From the NCBI GenBank assembly GCA_022496185.1, contig WTXG01000050.1, positions 62,001 to 126,000 on the forward strand: DNA of 64,000 nucleotides. The letters run 5' to 3'. Source of the DNA: Multifurca ochricompacta. Taxonomy: Eukaryota; Basidiomycota; Agaricomycetes; Russulales; Russulaceae. The notes under the pieces were generated by a model that did no database searches, was not told the DNA's origin, and saw only the letters and a list, made by a program, of their open reading frames with translations. Shown here piece by piece: positions 23,093-35,849 of this stretch; position 1 is the stretch's first letter, and each line of letters opens with the position of its first letter. The translations under genes were made by a program, and so were the position numbers.

Positions 23093-24022
23093 CTACCAAG
23101 CTAACTCTTCCCCAGTGTACCTGATATATTTTCCAGATTTTTCGGGTGTGGCGGTCGTGATAACTTTCAAAAGACCACCCACGCTGACTTGGGGCTTGAT
23201 ATCCGCATTTGGGCCGCCCATATCTGGAGAAGGGAGCTTAATGCATAAACAGTTTTTTTAGGAGGTTTAGAAAAATACCAGTCTGAACCCAGCCCGGGTC
23301 AAGTGAAATCGATATGATGTCCTTGCGTGCTTTAGCCTGCTTTTGGGTCTACCACCGCGATGTGGAGGTAAGCCCCGACAGGTGGAAAGGTAAAGTGGGA
23401 AGTACTCACGAGCATATTAAGGGCAGCCTTGCTAGCACTGTACGCGGCGTATCGGGAGTCGAAGATGACTGCCAAGCTACCCAGGGCACTGGAGATATTC
23501 ACAATTGTTTTTTTCGTTCCTTTCTCGAGATACGGAAGGTACGCCTGGGCCGTAAGCGCGGGGCCGACGACATTTGACTTCAAGGTGCGGGAGAATGAGT
23601 CCTCATCAACTTCAAAAGCAGTGTTTTCTCCTTCCATCTAAGCACCCTATCAGAGACAGGGATGGAGGTGCAGAGGTTGAGAAACACCTACTATAGCAGC
23701 ATTATTGATCAAATAGTCAAGCCCATGAGATAGAGCAAGGACTTCAGGGACTCCACGGAGGCCTTGATGGAAGCGCCGTCAAGGATATCGAGTGTGACGA
23801 GGTGTAGCCTTCCAGGTGATTTGATTTCTAGTTCCTTTAGCTCTGTTGCTTCGTCGGGTTTCCGACAAGAAGCTATAACAATGTTGCTTGAAGAGGCAAG
23901 CAGTTGTTTAACAATTTCAAGCCGATACCCCGGTTTGAGCTGATAGCATAGTGAACGACGTATCAAGGAGGGCACCGCGTGAGTACTTACCCCGTTACGA
24001 GCCAAGTGTGAGTAGTCGCCAT
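23093..24022 (-). pseudogene. Short-chain dehydrogenase/reductase, frameshifted
   Basis: NAD(P)-dependent Rossmann-fold oxidoreductase. Start ATG at 24022 (MATTHTWLVTG), an intron to about 23945, then the cofactor motif SNRGIG. The frame must change immediately after RGIG (about 23925) to read LEIVKQLLAS, and again near 23735 to reach GLDYLINNAA. After an intron (23695-23641) the catalytic exon is intact, with NISSALGSLAV and YAAYSASKAALNM (Tyr and Lys of YxxxK). Two more exons give DPGWVQT and a C terminus ending GEELAW with TAG at 23093-23095. The domain order and length are normal for fungal cytoplasmic SDRs. With two single-base frame breaks it is probably a young pseudogene, or carries assembly errors. 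Substrate unknown. Confidence 0.75.
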
Positions 24023-24511
24023 TCAGAAAGCTTGAGTGTGCAGAAATTAGGATAAGAAATTTGAACTTAGACTCGCGAGTTGGGGAAAGATACCCGGGTC
24101 AAACGCGAGATTATATATTAGCCAACCTGAGAATGGCCTGACTAATTGTGGGAACGATAAACCCCAGAACGTATAAAGCGCTAAGGTTGATGTGAAAGCA
24201 AGCTAAGTCATCCAACAACATACAGTTGGCATTCTACAAGAGTTGAGCAATCCTGATTAGTTTCTATGGAGGTAAGCGCCAGCGCCGAAATTTGAATTGA
24301 ATAAGTGAGTCATAGGCGATAACTAGTTGTGTAAGGAATTGAAATAGTGTGGGGCACCATATGCCGCCCGTACCAGGTATTTCCACTCTATTTATACTTG
24401 TACATCCAGATCTGACAAGATAATTAATGTCGAGACTCTTTTGTGAACTCCTTCGGACTTGCAACATGATTGTTGTCCTTTGACTCCATGTTTATCAGCA
24501 ACCTCCACTGC
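24023..24511. other. Intergenic, no gene seen
   Basis: AT-rich sequence between the dehydrogenase and a solo LTR. No supportable frame. Confidence 0.4.
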
Positions 24512-24878
24512 TGTTGAGCATCTGTTTTCACAAGGTCGATAGCCCCTCTACTGAGCTGGTAACGGATCAGAGTTGGCCGGACCGGATCAGAGGTGACTGG
24601 AGTTGCCGGTGCAAGACGGAGTTAAGTAATATACTGACATTCCACTCGTTTACTATGATTACTTATGATTAAGATACAGTCCTTTATGACCATAGCACAG
24701 CACGCTCTCTACAGTATTTAAAGACATTATTTCTGTGTTGTACACTTCAGTTTTGGCCATTCACAACTGAAGTGAGTATTTACTTAGATTATCTTTACCA
24801 CGCGTATAACTAACATTACTCGTGTAGTTATCTTGCTACCCGTTCAGGTAGCGCTTATCTAACCTCAGCTGCGTTTCT
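24512..24878 (+). repeat. Solo copia-type LTR (same family as 57660-58069)
   Basis: From about 24553 to 24875 it matches the LTR at 57660 closely. It starts TGTTGAGC and contains a TATTTAAAG box at about 24715-24723 and the stem-loop ACTTCAGTT...AACTGAAGT (24744-24773). The 57660 copy lacks about 40 bases near the left end, bounded by the direct repeat TGAGC, so this copy probably keeps the older form. The right end is eroded, so no target duplication could be matched. Confidence 0.75.
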
Positions 24879-25172
24879 ATACCTGTCTCGGTCCATGATT
24901 CACACCTTTTGTTCCTTGGTGACTGGAGAAAGAAAGATCTCATTGACATGCCAGAACTTGTGGCACCTATCCGTACATCGCGTCTTGGAAAGAGACATGC
25001 CCAAAGTAGTTCTCTGCTCTCAGATACTGACTCTGTAGTTTAGACATATATATTGTAGTATGACACTCACGGTTTCTATCTGTAGCTTCATTATACGGTT
25101 TCTCAGTACACTGTCCTGAATGCACATTTTTGGCATCCCGGACCGCTTCAAAGCCAGCGTCACGCAATTGCA

Positions 25173-25787
25173 TAACGCGCGCGTTAGGGTTGCGGAAAAA
25201 ATAGGTACTTTTTTACCAATCCAATATTTACCAGCAAATTACCGGTAATTTACTGGTAATTTACTGGGCCGCTGTGGGAGGTAGTAATTTACCAGGTCAC
25301 GTGCCAACATAACTGTAATATACGATGCTCAAATGTTCAAAAATTCAACTAAATATACAAGCGACACTCTGCTCTTGTCAAGCCGTGGAAAATATTGGAA
25401 TATGTGAAGGAAACATCCTACCTGCTGATAACCCCAATAGTATTGAGATCTGTGAAATTTTTTGATATCAAGAACAGGTTCTTTTCGAAGTCAGATGACA
25501 AACTGGATGAGAATCCGGATGACCGTGACGACGAGGATGATAGTTGGTTGAGCCGAATCTTGAGATGTTCCGTCCTGAACATTCTCTCGAGGTCTCACCA
25601 ACGAGAATTCCTAGACAAGATGGAATTATAATTGAAAACACCACATGAAATTATCACGTGATTTTTACCGGTAAATTACCAGTATACCAGTAAATTACCA
25701 CCTTCCTATCAGACCCTCTGTAAATTACCAGTAAATTAATGGCCTCGAACTCGAATATTTTCCGCAACCTTAGCGCGCGTCTTGTAA
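25173..25787. mobile_element. Inverted-repeat element with GTAATTTAC-rich ends (MITE-like)
   Basis: Left end ACGCGCGCGTTAGGGTTGCG at about 25175-25194 is mirrored on the other strand by ACGCGCGCTAAGGTTGCGG at the right end (about 25780-25762). Just inside, both ends carry repeated TTTACTGGTAA/TTACCAGTAAA palindromes. A 78-codon acidic frame (25395-25631) inside is unrecognised and may be chance or a remnant. No clear target-site duplication was found, so superfamily is open. Confidence 0.6.
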
Positions 25788-26776
25788 AGTCGACCCTTCT
25801 TAGATAGAAGGGAGTCCGGAGCGCTCTGAGCCGGTCCACGCGATGCAATGTAGTCGCTGCCCTACGCAGCAAAGGACTTTGATAGATACACGCGGCCATT
25901 GTTTGAGTAATATAAATTGATAATCTGACTATAGTGTAGTCTAAAATATTTTAGTATGTATTCTAAATAGTGCCAGACAGGCGGAAAGGATCGCGCGTTA
26001 GTAAATAAGAAGTGTCAGGGTACTTAGGAGAGTAAGCCACTGATAACTAATTAGATTTACATTGCACCCTCAGTCAGCTTTAGTTTTTCATAGAATAGTA
26101 CTAGAACATATTGAAAGACACCCTGTAGCACACTGCAGACTCCACATTGTCCTCTTGGGGCTGTAGGCTCTTAGCAAAGTTCAATTCTTGCTGCATAAGC
26201 AAGGCAGAGTCCTCTGACTGCTTCAAGCCTTACACATGCATTAATCTCTGCATTCTGGGCAGATATTTTCGCCTCTTGAGTCTTACTATGATCATTACAT
26301 CTTATCTAATCTACATAGCAAGCGCAGGATAGAAGCACCCGTTACATACACCACGGGTGTGCCGACACCATGGTTTTTAAATAAAAACCGCGGGTTTTCA
26401 CCATACCCATGAATATAGTGTCTTAACGGGTACAGCGTAAGGTGTGGTATGTGTAAAATTATCCATGGTGTAACCCATGTTATGCCCTAGGGCACCACTC
26501 AGCACCCAGGATAGCTTGTTGTGGGGATGAGACATGTCGTTTTGTCACGCTACGCCCTCTTAAGTGCTCACATCACGGGATCACCGTGTACATATCACGT
26601 GGCACATTTGGTTTCGTGCTGTCAGGTGGGTACTGACTGAGGAAGACGTGGCACCATATGCTCTATTCCTTTTGACACTTTCGTCCACTCATATCCACGG
26701 AGAGCGCACACGTCATAAGAAAACCCTGTTATTCAGTGACCGAGGCTTCTGAGAGCCGTCGTCACTTCCGCTCAAG
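25788..26776. other. Intergenic upstream of UGGT
   Basis: No gene supported. The part 26330-26510 contains several imperfect inverted words around CCATGG/ACCACGG and may be another old element. The promoter of the glucosyltransferase gene must lie towards the right end. Confidence 0.35.
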
Positions 26777-29700
26777 ATGAGGTCAAGCTGCGTCCTGCGT
26801 ACTGGCCTGGTGCTGTCCTTGCTTGCGTCTAGTATCCAATGTGCCGCGCCTCCCGTGAAGGTGTCTATGCGCACTTCATGGCCCTCTCCTCCGTTCCTTC
26901 TCGAGCTAATGTACTTTTTCGTGCACACTAAGGCGTCCTTCTGCATCTCACCTCCGTTATAGCGAAGCCATCTCGATGGAAGATCCAGATGCATTCTTTC
27001 CTTTATTAGATATTTTAACGAACCCGGCCGCGTTTCCTGGAAAGGGAAAACCGTCGCCGGAGGCTCAGCAGCAGTTGGCCTTACAGACAGCACTGTCATC
27101 AGGCTACTTGTCAAAGCCAGGCGCGCTGGAAGCCGTCCAAGCTCAACTCGGCCTGCATGCCGCAGCCCCCAAAATCATTGCATTTTACCAGCACTACTCA
27201 GAAAATGCAAGAACTCCGAATGTATCGAAGGAGGCGGAGGCATGCGGCTCGTGGGTGGACTGGTACGGAGAAGTCGTATGCGGGGTGGATAGGCTTATCC
27301 ACCTCACGGGCCCGGAAACGCTGGATCCAGCGGACTCACCATCAACTTTTTTGTGGGTAGCTGGTTTAATGTTCGCTACTCTGGTGCTCATACTTGGAAT
27401 AGAGACCCATTTCCAAAACCTCATACACTTGCTTTTGATCATATCCATCCACCACCTAGACGTGGCTTAGAGAGCCCACCGCGGCTTGCTATCCTTTATG
27501 CCTCTCTTCAATCCGTTAATTTCCGAGAGCTCCATTCGCATCTCCTGAGGTTGTCCAGCGGTCCCACACCAAGGCTGCAGTATATCTTCAGGCCCACCCC
27601 TCCCAGGGAGCCGGCCCAGGAAAAGAGTTATCTCTCTGGCTACGGTGTCACATTGGATCTAAAAAAGATGGATTATCTTGCTCTTGATGATAGAGGTTCA
27701 CACTCAAGTATGCTTCCTTGCCATCATCTTCTTGAGATCTCTTCACTTCAAATAAACCAGATCTCACCTCAGGGGATGACCAGATAGTGCAAACCGACGA
27801 TGCGGAAGCCGACCTAGATTGCGTCCTCCCCCTTTTAGAGCAGCGTCCCCTTAACACCACTTTGGATATTGGAGAGCCGTTGACGTCAGATGAAATAGCT
27901 CGTAAGTACCTCACTGTTTATCCCTGTATCACCTCATATTGTGCTGAAAATTTCTCAAGAGATTGGCATCCTTGCCACTCAGCTCGTCTCTGAGTCCGAG
28001 ACCCCGCTTCAAACACTCAGGCAGCTAGTACACAATTTCCCCAGATATGCGACTTCCCTTTCTCGACGCGTTGTCCCGCAGTCTGGCCTACTACAGGAAA
28101 TTGCTTCAAACTCCCATAAAATACAGCCTGGTATGAGCGCAGTTTGGTTGAATGGTGCGCCCGTCGTCGTGGATGAGATGAATCCGTACAGGTATTTGTC
28201 TCGTTTCACTACTTTTCACGCGAGGCGAATGACTTGACATTTCTTGAAGCCTTCTCCGTCTAGTACGCAAGGAAAGAGATTTTATGCTCTCTTTGACGTC
28301 TCTTGGCCTGCAGCCCGGTGAAGCATTTGACCTTATCACGCATCCATCTATTGGGACTTCCTCCCATAGGGTTGCTGTTACCGACGGTCTTTTTGATGCC
28401 AGCGACCGTTCAGAAGGTGGTGGTCTCATTTTCTGGTGGAATGATATAGAGAAAGACAGTCGGTAAGCATATTGGTTTTTCCTGCGCTCAGCCCTCTTAC
28501 TCGCCTCCAGCTACGCACGCTTTCAACCGTCTTTATATGCAGTGGGCTCATTCCCTACATCGACTCATGCGCGTTACTAACTAAGGCTAGCTCTTACGCC
28601 CGATGTATCCTGGTCAGGCTCCTACTGTCCGTCGGAACATGTACAATATTATCCTCGTATTCGACCTTTCACAACCCGCGAGTCTGCACTTCATCACAAA
28701 TACCCTGTCAATGGTTATCGACCGTTTGTACCCGGCGCGATTCGGCATTGTGCCGATCCTCGAAACTGAGGAGGGTGTGAAAATGGCCAAGTTGTTCTAC
28801 TACTTGGCAGAGAATTACGGCCGTCAAACTACGATGCGGTTCTTCGCCGCTGTATGTATAAAATATTTCTGCCATATCTCTTATTCATATGATACTAGGT
28901 TCTTAATGTGCCAGGTGGTCCGAAGCAACAATTAGATTGGCTCCTTGTGCAAACAGAGTTCGAAGCACTTTTGGCGAGTGAAGAGACCAAGGAGGGAGGA
29001 GAGGCGATGTCTTTTAATGTTGTTGTCAGTGCTACTCCCAAAGAGCTCGAAACGAAGTTCTCCAAGGCTCGAGCGTACGCACAACGGCTTGGCACGACCA
29101 TTGCGTCAGCGCCCGGTGGCCACACTTTCATCAACGGAAAGTACTATGTTGTCGACGATGTATGTTGCAGCGCTATGCACACAGAAATCTATACTGACAA
29201 GGGAAGAACAGAATTTCCTGAATCCACTGCAATCCGGTGTCGGTCAGGCTCTCCAATATTTCCAAGAGAAGGTGGGTTTACGTTTCTTTTCTCTGAATTT
29301 CACTATCCTGTTCTGATGGAAGTTTGGGTCAGATCTACTTGGGAGAAATCACAGACGATCATGCGGACGGGATTGAGAACCATTTCTACGACCTGCCTTC
29401 TACTATGAAAAGGCGAAATCGTTACATAGTACCATCTACCAACGGCGGTGGTACGCGCGTGGTAAACCTTCCCGACTTGCACCGTCAAACTGGTCTGCGC
29501 GTCTCGCCGACAACATTCATTTATCCTAGTAAGCCGGTCTAAAATCTGTTTCGCTTTTGTAGCTGATGACTGTGCAGCTTCTGAGCAGGTACCACTGTCT
29601 ATCTATGTGATTGCCGATCTCGATACGGAAGACGGCCTGGGCACTTTGCAAGCCGCCCTGACATTCTCTGTGTGTTGATCATGTCTATAACTCTCTCTCA

Positions 29701-32700
29701 TCTTACATGACCATTTACCAGGGCTCTGCTTCCTCACGTTCGCGTTTGACTTTCCTTCACAACCCAGCGGCGCCTAGTGGTGATCCAGGGCGGCACACCC
29801 ATGTGTCTTCGTTATTCTCATACCTGATATCCAAAGATCTTCTCTCCAAGGCTTCGGCTTTAGATTTACTTCATGCGATCAGACCTCAAGGCTCCACTCA
29901 AGATGATCAGACCGTCCTGAGCACTACCCCCTCTCTAGACAAGATCTTCGGCGGTATCGCCTTGGCAGACCTTGATAAAGATGATTATCGTCAGTACGTA
30001 GAGGCAAGCACGTCGTTGGCAACGAAAGTGGGCCTCGCACCTGGCCTATCTGGGTTGGTTATCAACGGCAGAGTGAGGGTCTTGTCGTTCCGTTGTCATT
30101 CTAAAAATCCTGACGTTGTGGGTTTTAAGATCGTTGGTCCCATCGTATCAGGAGAATTCACTGCGGAGGACTACCAAACTCTTCAAGATTATGAATTGGC
30201 CAAGCGCGTCCAACCTGTATTTAACGCCCTTGAAAATGTCGTCCCCTCGTTCGCAGGCTATGACCGGTAGGCGCAAACACCAATCGGAAGTTGCTACTGG
30301 TCTGAGGATTGGTTGTAGAGCAACCGCGGCCGATATTGTGTCGATGGTCTCTTCTATTTTATCCTGTCTTCAAGTTGAGGATCCGTCTCAGTCAGGTATT
30401 TTCAACAAAGGTCCAGTCTCGAGGAATAAGAATTACAACTTGATGGATAGTCAATATACGTGGGTGATCGAACCCCCCTGTAAATTGATAAATTGCTGAT
30501 GGTCCTTGGTCAGTGCCTTCACCATTGGTGATAGTACGACCGCCCTGCATCGTTTCGCTGTGATCCTGGACCCTCTGAGCGAACAAGCGCAAAGATACAC
30601 CAGTCTCTTTGAGGTGCTGTCGGGCTCGATAATTTGTTGTCAGCCAACTAAGAATCCTTCCCGTGTAGTGGCTCTCTCACATTCCGACTGTTTCTGTGGA
30701 GTTCCACCTGCAGCCGCCTGAGTATTTAGAAGTGTGTTACTTGTATTCCCTCCCGTGCGCTTGCCTTACTGTGCTGCAGCTGCCATTAAAGCGGTTCTAC
30801 CGTTACAATCTCGTCCCTTCGCTCACTTTCGATGAGACTGGGTGAGCAAACTCACTTGTTACCACATTTTGACCCTTACGGGTCATTTTAGCCATGAACT
30901 TCTTTCACAAGTGCTCTTCCGCGACCTCCCTGTTGAACCGATCTACACCCTCGGTCTCGATGAACCGTCTTCGTGGCTCGTGCGCCCGCGCGAAGCCCTA
31001 TACGACTTGGACAACATTCAACTGGGGGTATTGTCTGGCGAAGAGCGCCAACGAGGCGTGGAGGTAGTTTATGAGCTTGACTATCTTATTGTCGGAGGAC
31101 ATGCCCGGGAAGGGGGTACGAATGCACCACCGCGTGGTGTGCAATTACAGCTAGCGGCGGGCCACGGCAAGCCGATCGATGACACCCTCGTGGTGGAGAA
31201 CCTGGGCTATCTCCAGTTCAAAGCAACGCCCGGCGTGTATCAGCTTGAGATTCGCGAGGGCCGTGGTCGCGAGGTCTTCCAATTAGAACGTGCAGGAAAT
31301 GAAGGGTGGCAGAGCCCTTCCGTCGAAGACGTTGGGAGTGAGGTTACGGTTACAAGCTTTGAAGGCATAACGCTATATCCACGCCTCGCACGTCTCCCAG
31401 GTCAGGAGTATGTCGATGTCCTTGAGGCTCCGGAGAAGGAGGAAGAACCTACGGGGGTTGTTGATAGCATTTTTTCCCGGTAGGTCTTTTTGGACCAGCC
31501 TCGCAAGTAGGTGACGAGCTTGTACAGCATTTCTTCAGTCTTCCTGCCAGCGGGTAAAACAGAAACGGGGGTGTCAACACAGAGACACGCTGATATCAAT
31601 ATCTTCACGGTGGCCTCCGGTCTTTTGTACGAGGTGAGGGCACGCGGTCTGATCTACTCTGCTGTTTACTTATGTATACCAGAGATTCGCATCGATCATG
31701 ATCTTGAGCGTCCTGCGTAACACCAAACACACCGTCAAGTTTTGGTTCATTGAGAACTTCTTGTCGCCTTCGTTCCTCGTGTGTTTCCTCATACCATGTT
31801 CCATGGAGACTGCCCTGAACTTCCTACGCAGGAATTTATTCCCCACTTCGCCGAAGAATACGGCTTCCAGTACGAGCTTGTTACATACAAATGGCCAACA
31901 TGGCTGAGACAGCAACGAGAGAAGCAACGTATAATCTGGGCATATAAGATCCTCTTCCTTGACGTCTTATTCCCTATGGACCTTGACAAGGTCATCTTTG
32001 TCGATGCCGACCAAATCGTCCGCACAGACTTGAAGGAATTAATTGACCTTGACTTACATGGTGCACCGTACGGCTATACACCCATGGGGGACGATAATAA
32101 GGAAATGGAAGGCTTCCGGTTCTGGAAAACCGGATATTGGGAACAGTTCCTGCGTGGACGGCCCTATCATATCAGGTGATACCCATTTACGGAACGAGGC
32201 ACTGCTTGACACTAACTGGCGTCGTAGTGCGCTATACGTTGTGGACTTAGTTCGGTTCCGTCAGATGGCTGCCGGGGTACGTGAAGCTTTTCTTATCTTC
32301 GTATTATGGATCCCACATTGCCCCGCAGGATATCCTGCGGAGTCATTACCAACAACTTTCGGCGGACCCCAATTCGCTTGCAAACTTAGACCAAGGCATG
32401 TTGACTACAGAGACCGAAAACCCATAATGACCCTGGCATTTTTATGTAGACCTGCCAAATAATCTTCAAGGACACGTCCCCATTGTGAGTATTCAGATCT
32501 TGACTGCTGTCGGCGTTACTCAGAAACTTTGCAGTACTCCCTGCACGAAGATTGGTTATGGGTAAGTTGCTTCTGATCTCTAAAGGGACGGCCCTCACTC
32601 TTGACCAATTGCCCAGTGTGAAACTTGGTGTAAGTTGGACGGCAAAGTCTCTGCCGCGCCAGGATTCTGACAGTCTACCTCAGGTAGCAAAGACAGGCTT

Positions 32701-33043
32701 CATCGCGCCAAGACAATCGATCTTTGTCAGAATCCACTCACGGTTCGTTCCACACCTTGTATTGTATCAAAAAGCCCGAGCCTAAAAAGTTACTGGACTA
32801 TGTACACAGAAAGAACCAAAACTTGCGCGCGCTCGACAGATTCCAGAATGGGAACTATACGACTCTGAGATCGCGCGTTTCACCCGGAGGCTTGCCAATG
32901 AGGGCCGTATTCATGCTAGTGCCGCTGCGGCGGATGTGAATGAGCTAGCTAAGGCAGGATCTGTCCCCGTTACAGCAGAGACGCAGGACACACATGTAGA
33001 CAAAGCCGAAGTAGTTCCAGGTCCTATTCGGGATGAGCTGTGA
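26777..33043 (+). CDS. UDP-glucose:glycoprotein glucosyltransferase (ER folding sensor)
   Basis: Lumenal ER enzyme that adds glucose to the N-glycan of misfolded glycoproteins so that calnexin rebinds them. ATG at 26777 opens a signal peptide (hydrophobic core [15 protein letters not shown]). The UGGT opening [16 protein letters not shown] then continues over the first intron into [16 protein letters not shown]. Many short introns divide the large N-terminal thioredoxin-like and beta-sandwich sensor region (27.0-31.5 kb). The C-terminal GT24 catalytic domain (about 31.6-32.8 kb) shows [32 protein letters not shown], the metal-binding DxD in [12 protein letters not shown] and [18 protein letters not shown]. 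The last exon ends PIRDEL and TGA at 33041, an HDEL/KDEL-type retrieval signal. I see no disabling change, but not every internal exon limit was checked. Confidence 0.93.
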
Positions 33044-33655
33044 TTACGCCCATAGACGGCAGTGCAGCCCACTAGGGACTACTCGGACAATGATATACAA
33101 AGTACTCGGGCGCAGTAATGAAGATATTATTTATTTCAATACAGGGGCAGGTGAGAATGCAGGATTAAAGCAAGGTGTATGGGAAAAGGATACAGTGCCG
33201 TCCCGGTCAAGTGACACCAGTTCCACATCTGGTGAGCGGTCACCCTTGCAAGCGCCGCAAGATAGTGCGCACGACAAAAAAAGATACAGCAAAATAGCGT
33301 GCATCTGCTAAATATGTACTTCACCACACCTACACCACCTTCTGGTGTTCACGGCGAACACAAAACGCGTTGCTTATGTTCATGACAGTCCCGGAGTCGA
33401 GAAGAGCGAGCCAGCAATTACCAGAAGACATCTTAAATGTCGCCCTCTTTGGTTGTGGCGGGAGGCATGTTATGTACTACATAAGAGGCACGATTCCGGG
33501 TCTACACTAAGCCGCAGCCCCTATGGCACCCACACCTATTCGCCCGGCAGGGGAACCCCGTCAAACGACGAGAGAGTGGTGGTCGAAGATCGAGCCACTG
33601 AACGAGGTCCTCCCCGTAACGAGGACAGGGAACTGAAGTTATGAGGGAAAGGAGA
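33044..33655. other. Intergenic between two convergent genes
   Basis: No supportable coding frame between the UGGT stop and the end of the minus-strand DUF6535 gene. Confidence 0.4.
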
Positions 33656-35648
33656 TCAGAAGCCGCAGGGACAGTTTCTCTGCCACCAACCGACTGTCCA
33701 CCCCCAGTCAGGGCGGGTTGGGTCGTCCGCCATTGGAGGTGGGTCACTTTCCACTTGTGGTGGCCGGTTCAATAGTTCTTCTAGTTTTTCTTGAAGATCT
33801 TTAACACTAGAAATGCCGTAAGAACTGACCTTGCCAATTCCTTCACTTCTTGCGGAACGCCCGTCAATCCAGGGATGTCCCTTGCTAGCGTAGCAAAAGT
33901 CTCGGAGATGATGGAAAGCACCTTTCGGGGTAACTTCTTCCCAGTAAGAACTCGCAAAAGAGAAACTATGTTAACGAGCTCGGGGTGGTCAACAAAAATT
34001 GGGTTGACATCGTCAGGCGACTGCAGAAACCGAGGCAGAAGCTTTACTAAATCCTTATATATGGAGTGAAGTTCACCGGATTTTATTGGATGGCGAATGT
34101 TTCGATTGAGTCGAGCAGCCAAGAGTGCACAAATGCAGCGGGTGATGACCTTCAAAGTGTGACTGTGATAAGCGATTTAGCTATACTGATCCCAGTTTCC
34201 AAATCTGGCTCCAAAAACTGTTCGCACACGTAGTCCGATGCTACATCATTGGCCCCAGAGTCGTTGCACGCCTTCGCACAAGACCAGACCGCGCGGATAG
34301 AAATAAGTAGGCGCCGACGGCGTGTCTCCGTCGTCATTGCCGAGTCGTCCTGGGCGAGACACGACTATAGAAGGCCATAGAAACGGGACCCGAGAATGGG
34401 TTCGCTGATGCTACTCTCTGTAGGCTCTAAGAGGCCCAAGATCGTCTCCCTTCAGTGTTCTCCCGTTCGGGAATCAAAGAATCCTGGAATGCCAGCGACG
34501 AACCCCTCGATATCCAGGTCATTGTGCATCTCCTGCAATGCCCATTGGAGCGCCTGCACGTCCGTTCTGTATGACGTGGAAGGCCTCGCAGCCCATCTCA
34601 GAGTTGATGTCGATGCAACTCAATGCGTCCTTGAATATCAACCTTGAATATTCGAAGCACCTTAAGAACCTTGCAGAACAAGACAGCCAGGGCCTGGGAG
34701 ATACGCCAAATGCCACTAGATAAGGGGGTGTTGTAAGGGAAGTCAAAATAGATGTTCGGTGCGATGGTTATTACTGAATAAACGATCGCGAATGGAATTT
34801 TGACGCCGAGTACCACGAATACGAGACTCTTGTTTATAGGGCGAAGAAAGTCGTATAGACCAACGAGGAAGAGCCAGACTGATGCGTGAAGCACCGCGGT
34901 CATGACGTCGACGACAAAGATTATACGGGACTGTTGCATCCCGCCAAAGAGATATGCCCGGACCCGCCCTTGTTGGTGTGGAGTGTGATAACGATGAACG
35001 AGTTGTTGATACCTTCGCGACCACTGCTGCATGAGAGTTGCGGAGAGGGCACACGCCAGGCTCAACAAAAGACTAAGAAACCACAGGATATTCACTCGAA
35101 CGGCCGATGCAGGTGGCTCAAAGTTTTGAATTTTATCCAGTGCTGTTGATTGCAGCGAAATCCTATTTGAAGCGTTCACAAGTTACTGTGACATTTGGGA
35201 AAGTATAGAAACTGTACGGTCCCCAGAGTCTGGTGAGAGCTTCTTGATAGCTTACGATGAGAATGGCAGCGAGAGCGGCAGAAAAAATAACCCCGGTCTA
35301 GTAGGTCACATTAAATGGGGAGAATGGATAAAGAGGGTAAGGTGCAGACGCACAAACACCAGGATTCCGTCCATGTCACCCTTTTAAACTGTCAGAAATA
35401 TCCTTATCATGTTTCTCAGCTTTAGCTATGTATTGGATCCATATTTTATCAGACGGGTCGCTACAATTCTCGTCTGGATTGAACGCAGAAATGTTGCTTT
35501 CTGCGAAATCGTTGTTATCGAAAAGGCCTAGAATCGTTCTATATGGCGCTTGAGAGGTGTGTGGTGACGAGCTCCCTTGCAAGTCAAACACCGTCAAAAT
35601 TATCAAGATGGGCTGTCGTATGCACCGTGCGTACCGCTGCTCAAGCAT
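33656..35648 (-). pseudogene. DUF6535-type membrane protein, broken
   Basis: Members are multi-spanning membrane proteins expanded in agaricomycetes, function unknown. ATG at 35648. The signature block IWIQYIAKAEKHDKDIS followed by GDMDGIL is at about 35450-35360; the next exon has ALAAILIVSYQEALTRLW. The hallmark transmembrane stretch NILWFLSLLLSLACALSATL is at about 35095-35035, with further helices near 34880-34780. The late block DLDIEGFVAGIPGFFDSR is at about 34530-34475. After it the frame meets TGA (about 34463) and TAG (about 34374) while still reading family-like sequence, and frame changes are needed near 34155 and 33800 to reach the C terminus NCPCGF at 33656. These breaks argue for a recent pseudogene. 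Confidence 0.75.
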
Positions 35649-35732
35649 CGCGCTCCTCGGTTCTACTCAAGATGGGCTTATAAGCATTCAACGATGGTCT
35701 CTCCCCCTCTCCGTGAGGTTTCGTTTGCCCTC

Positions 35733-35849
35733 TGTTGGAATAGCAGCCAGCACAGATAAGATGCCAGCCCGGACCAATAACTTTATACGCGTTTAATTAT
35801 TAGTCTTCTACTACAAAAGACTGAGCTATTTGCTATATAGTCTCCTACA
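35733..35849 (+). repeat. 117-bp solo LTR of a copia family
   Basis: Starts TGTTGGAATAGCAGC and ends GTCTCCTACA. It is flanked by a perfect 5-bp duplication CCCTC (35728-35732 and 35850-35854). Start, end and the stem-loop AGTCTTCTACTACAAAAGACT match the 284-bp solo LTR at 49937-50220, from which the middle is deleted. Confidence 0.88.

Noticed and set aside
25175..25195. TTAGGG as a telomere or interstitial telomeric repeat
   Set aside because: Only one TTAGGG unit, within the terminal repeat of a MITE-like element.
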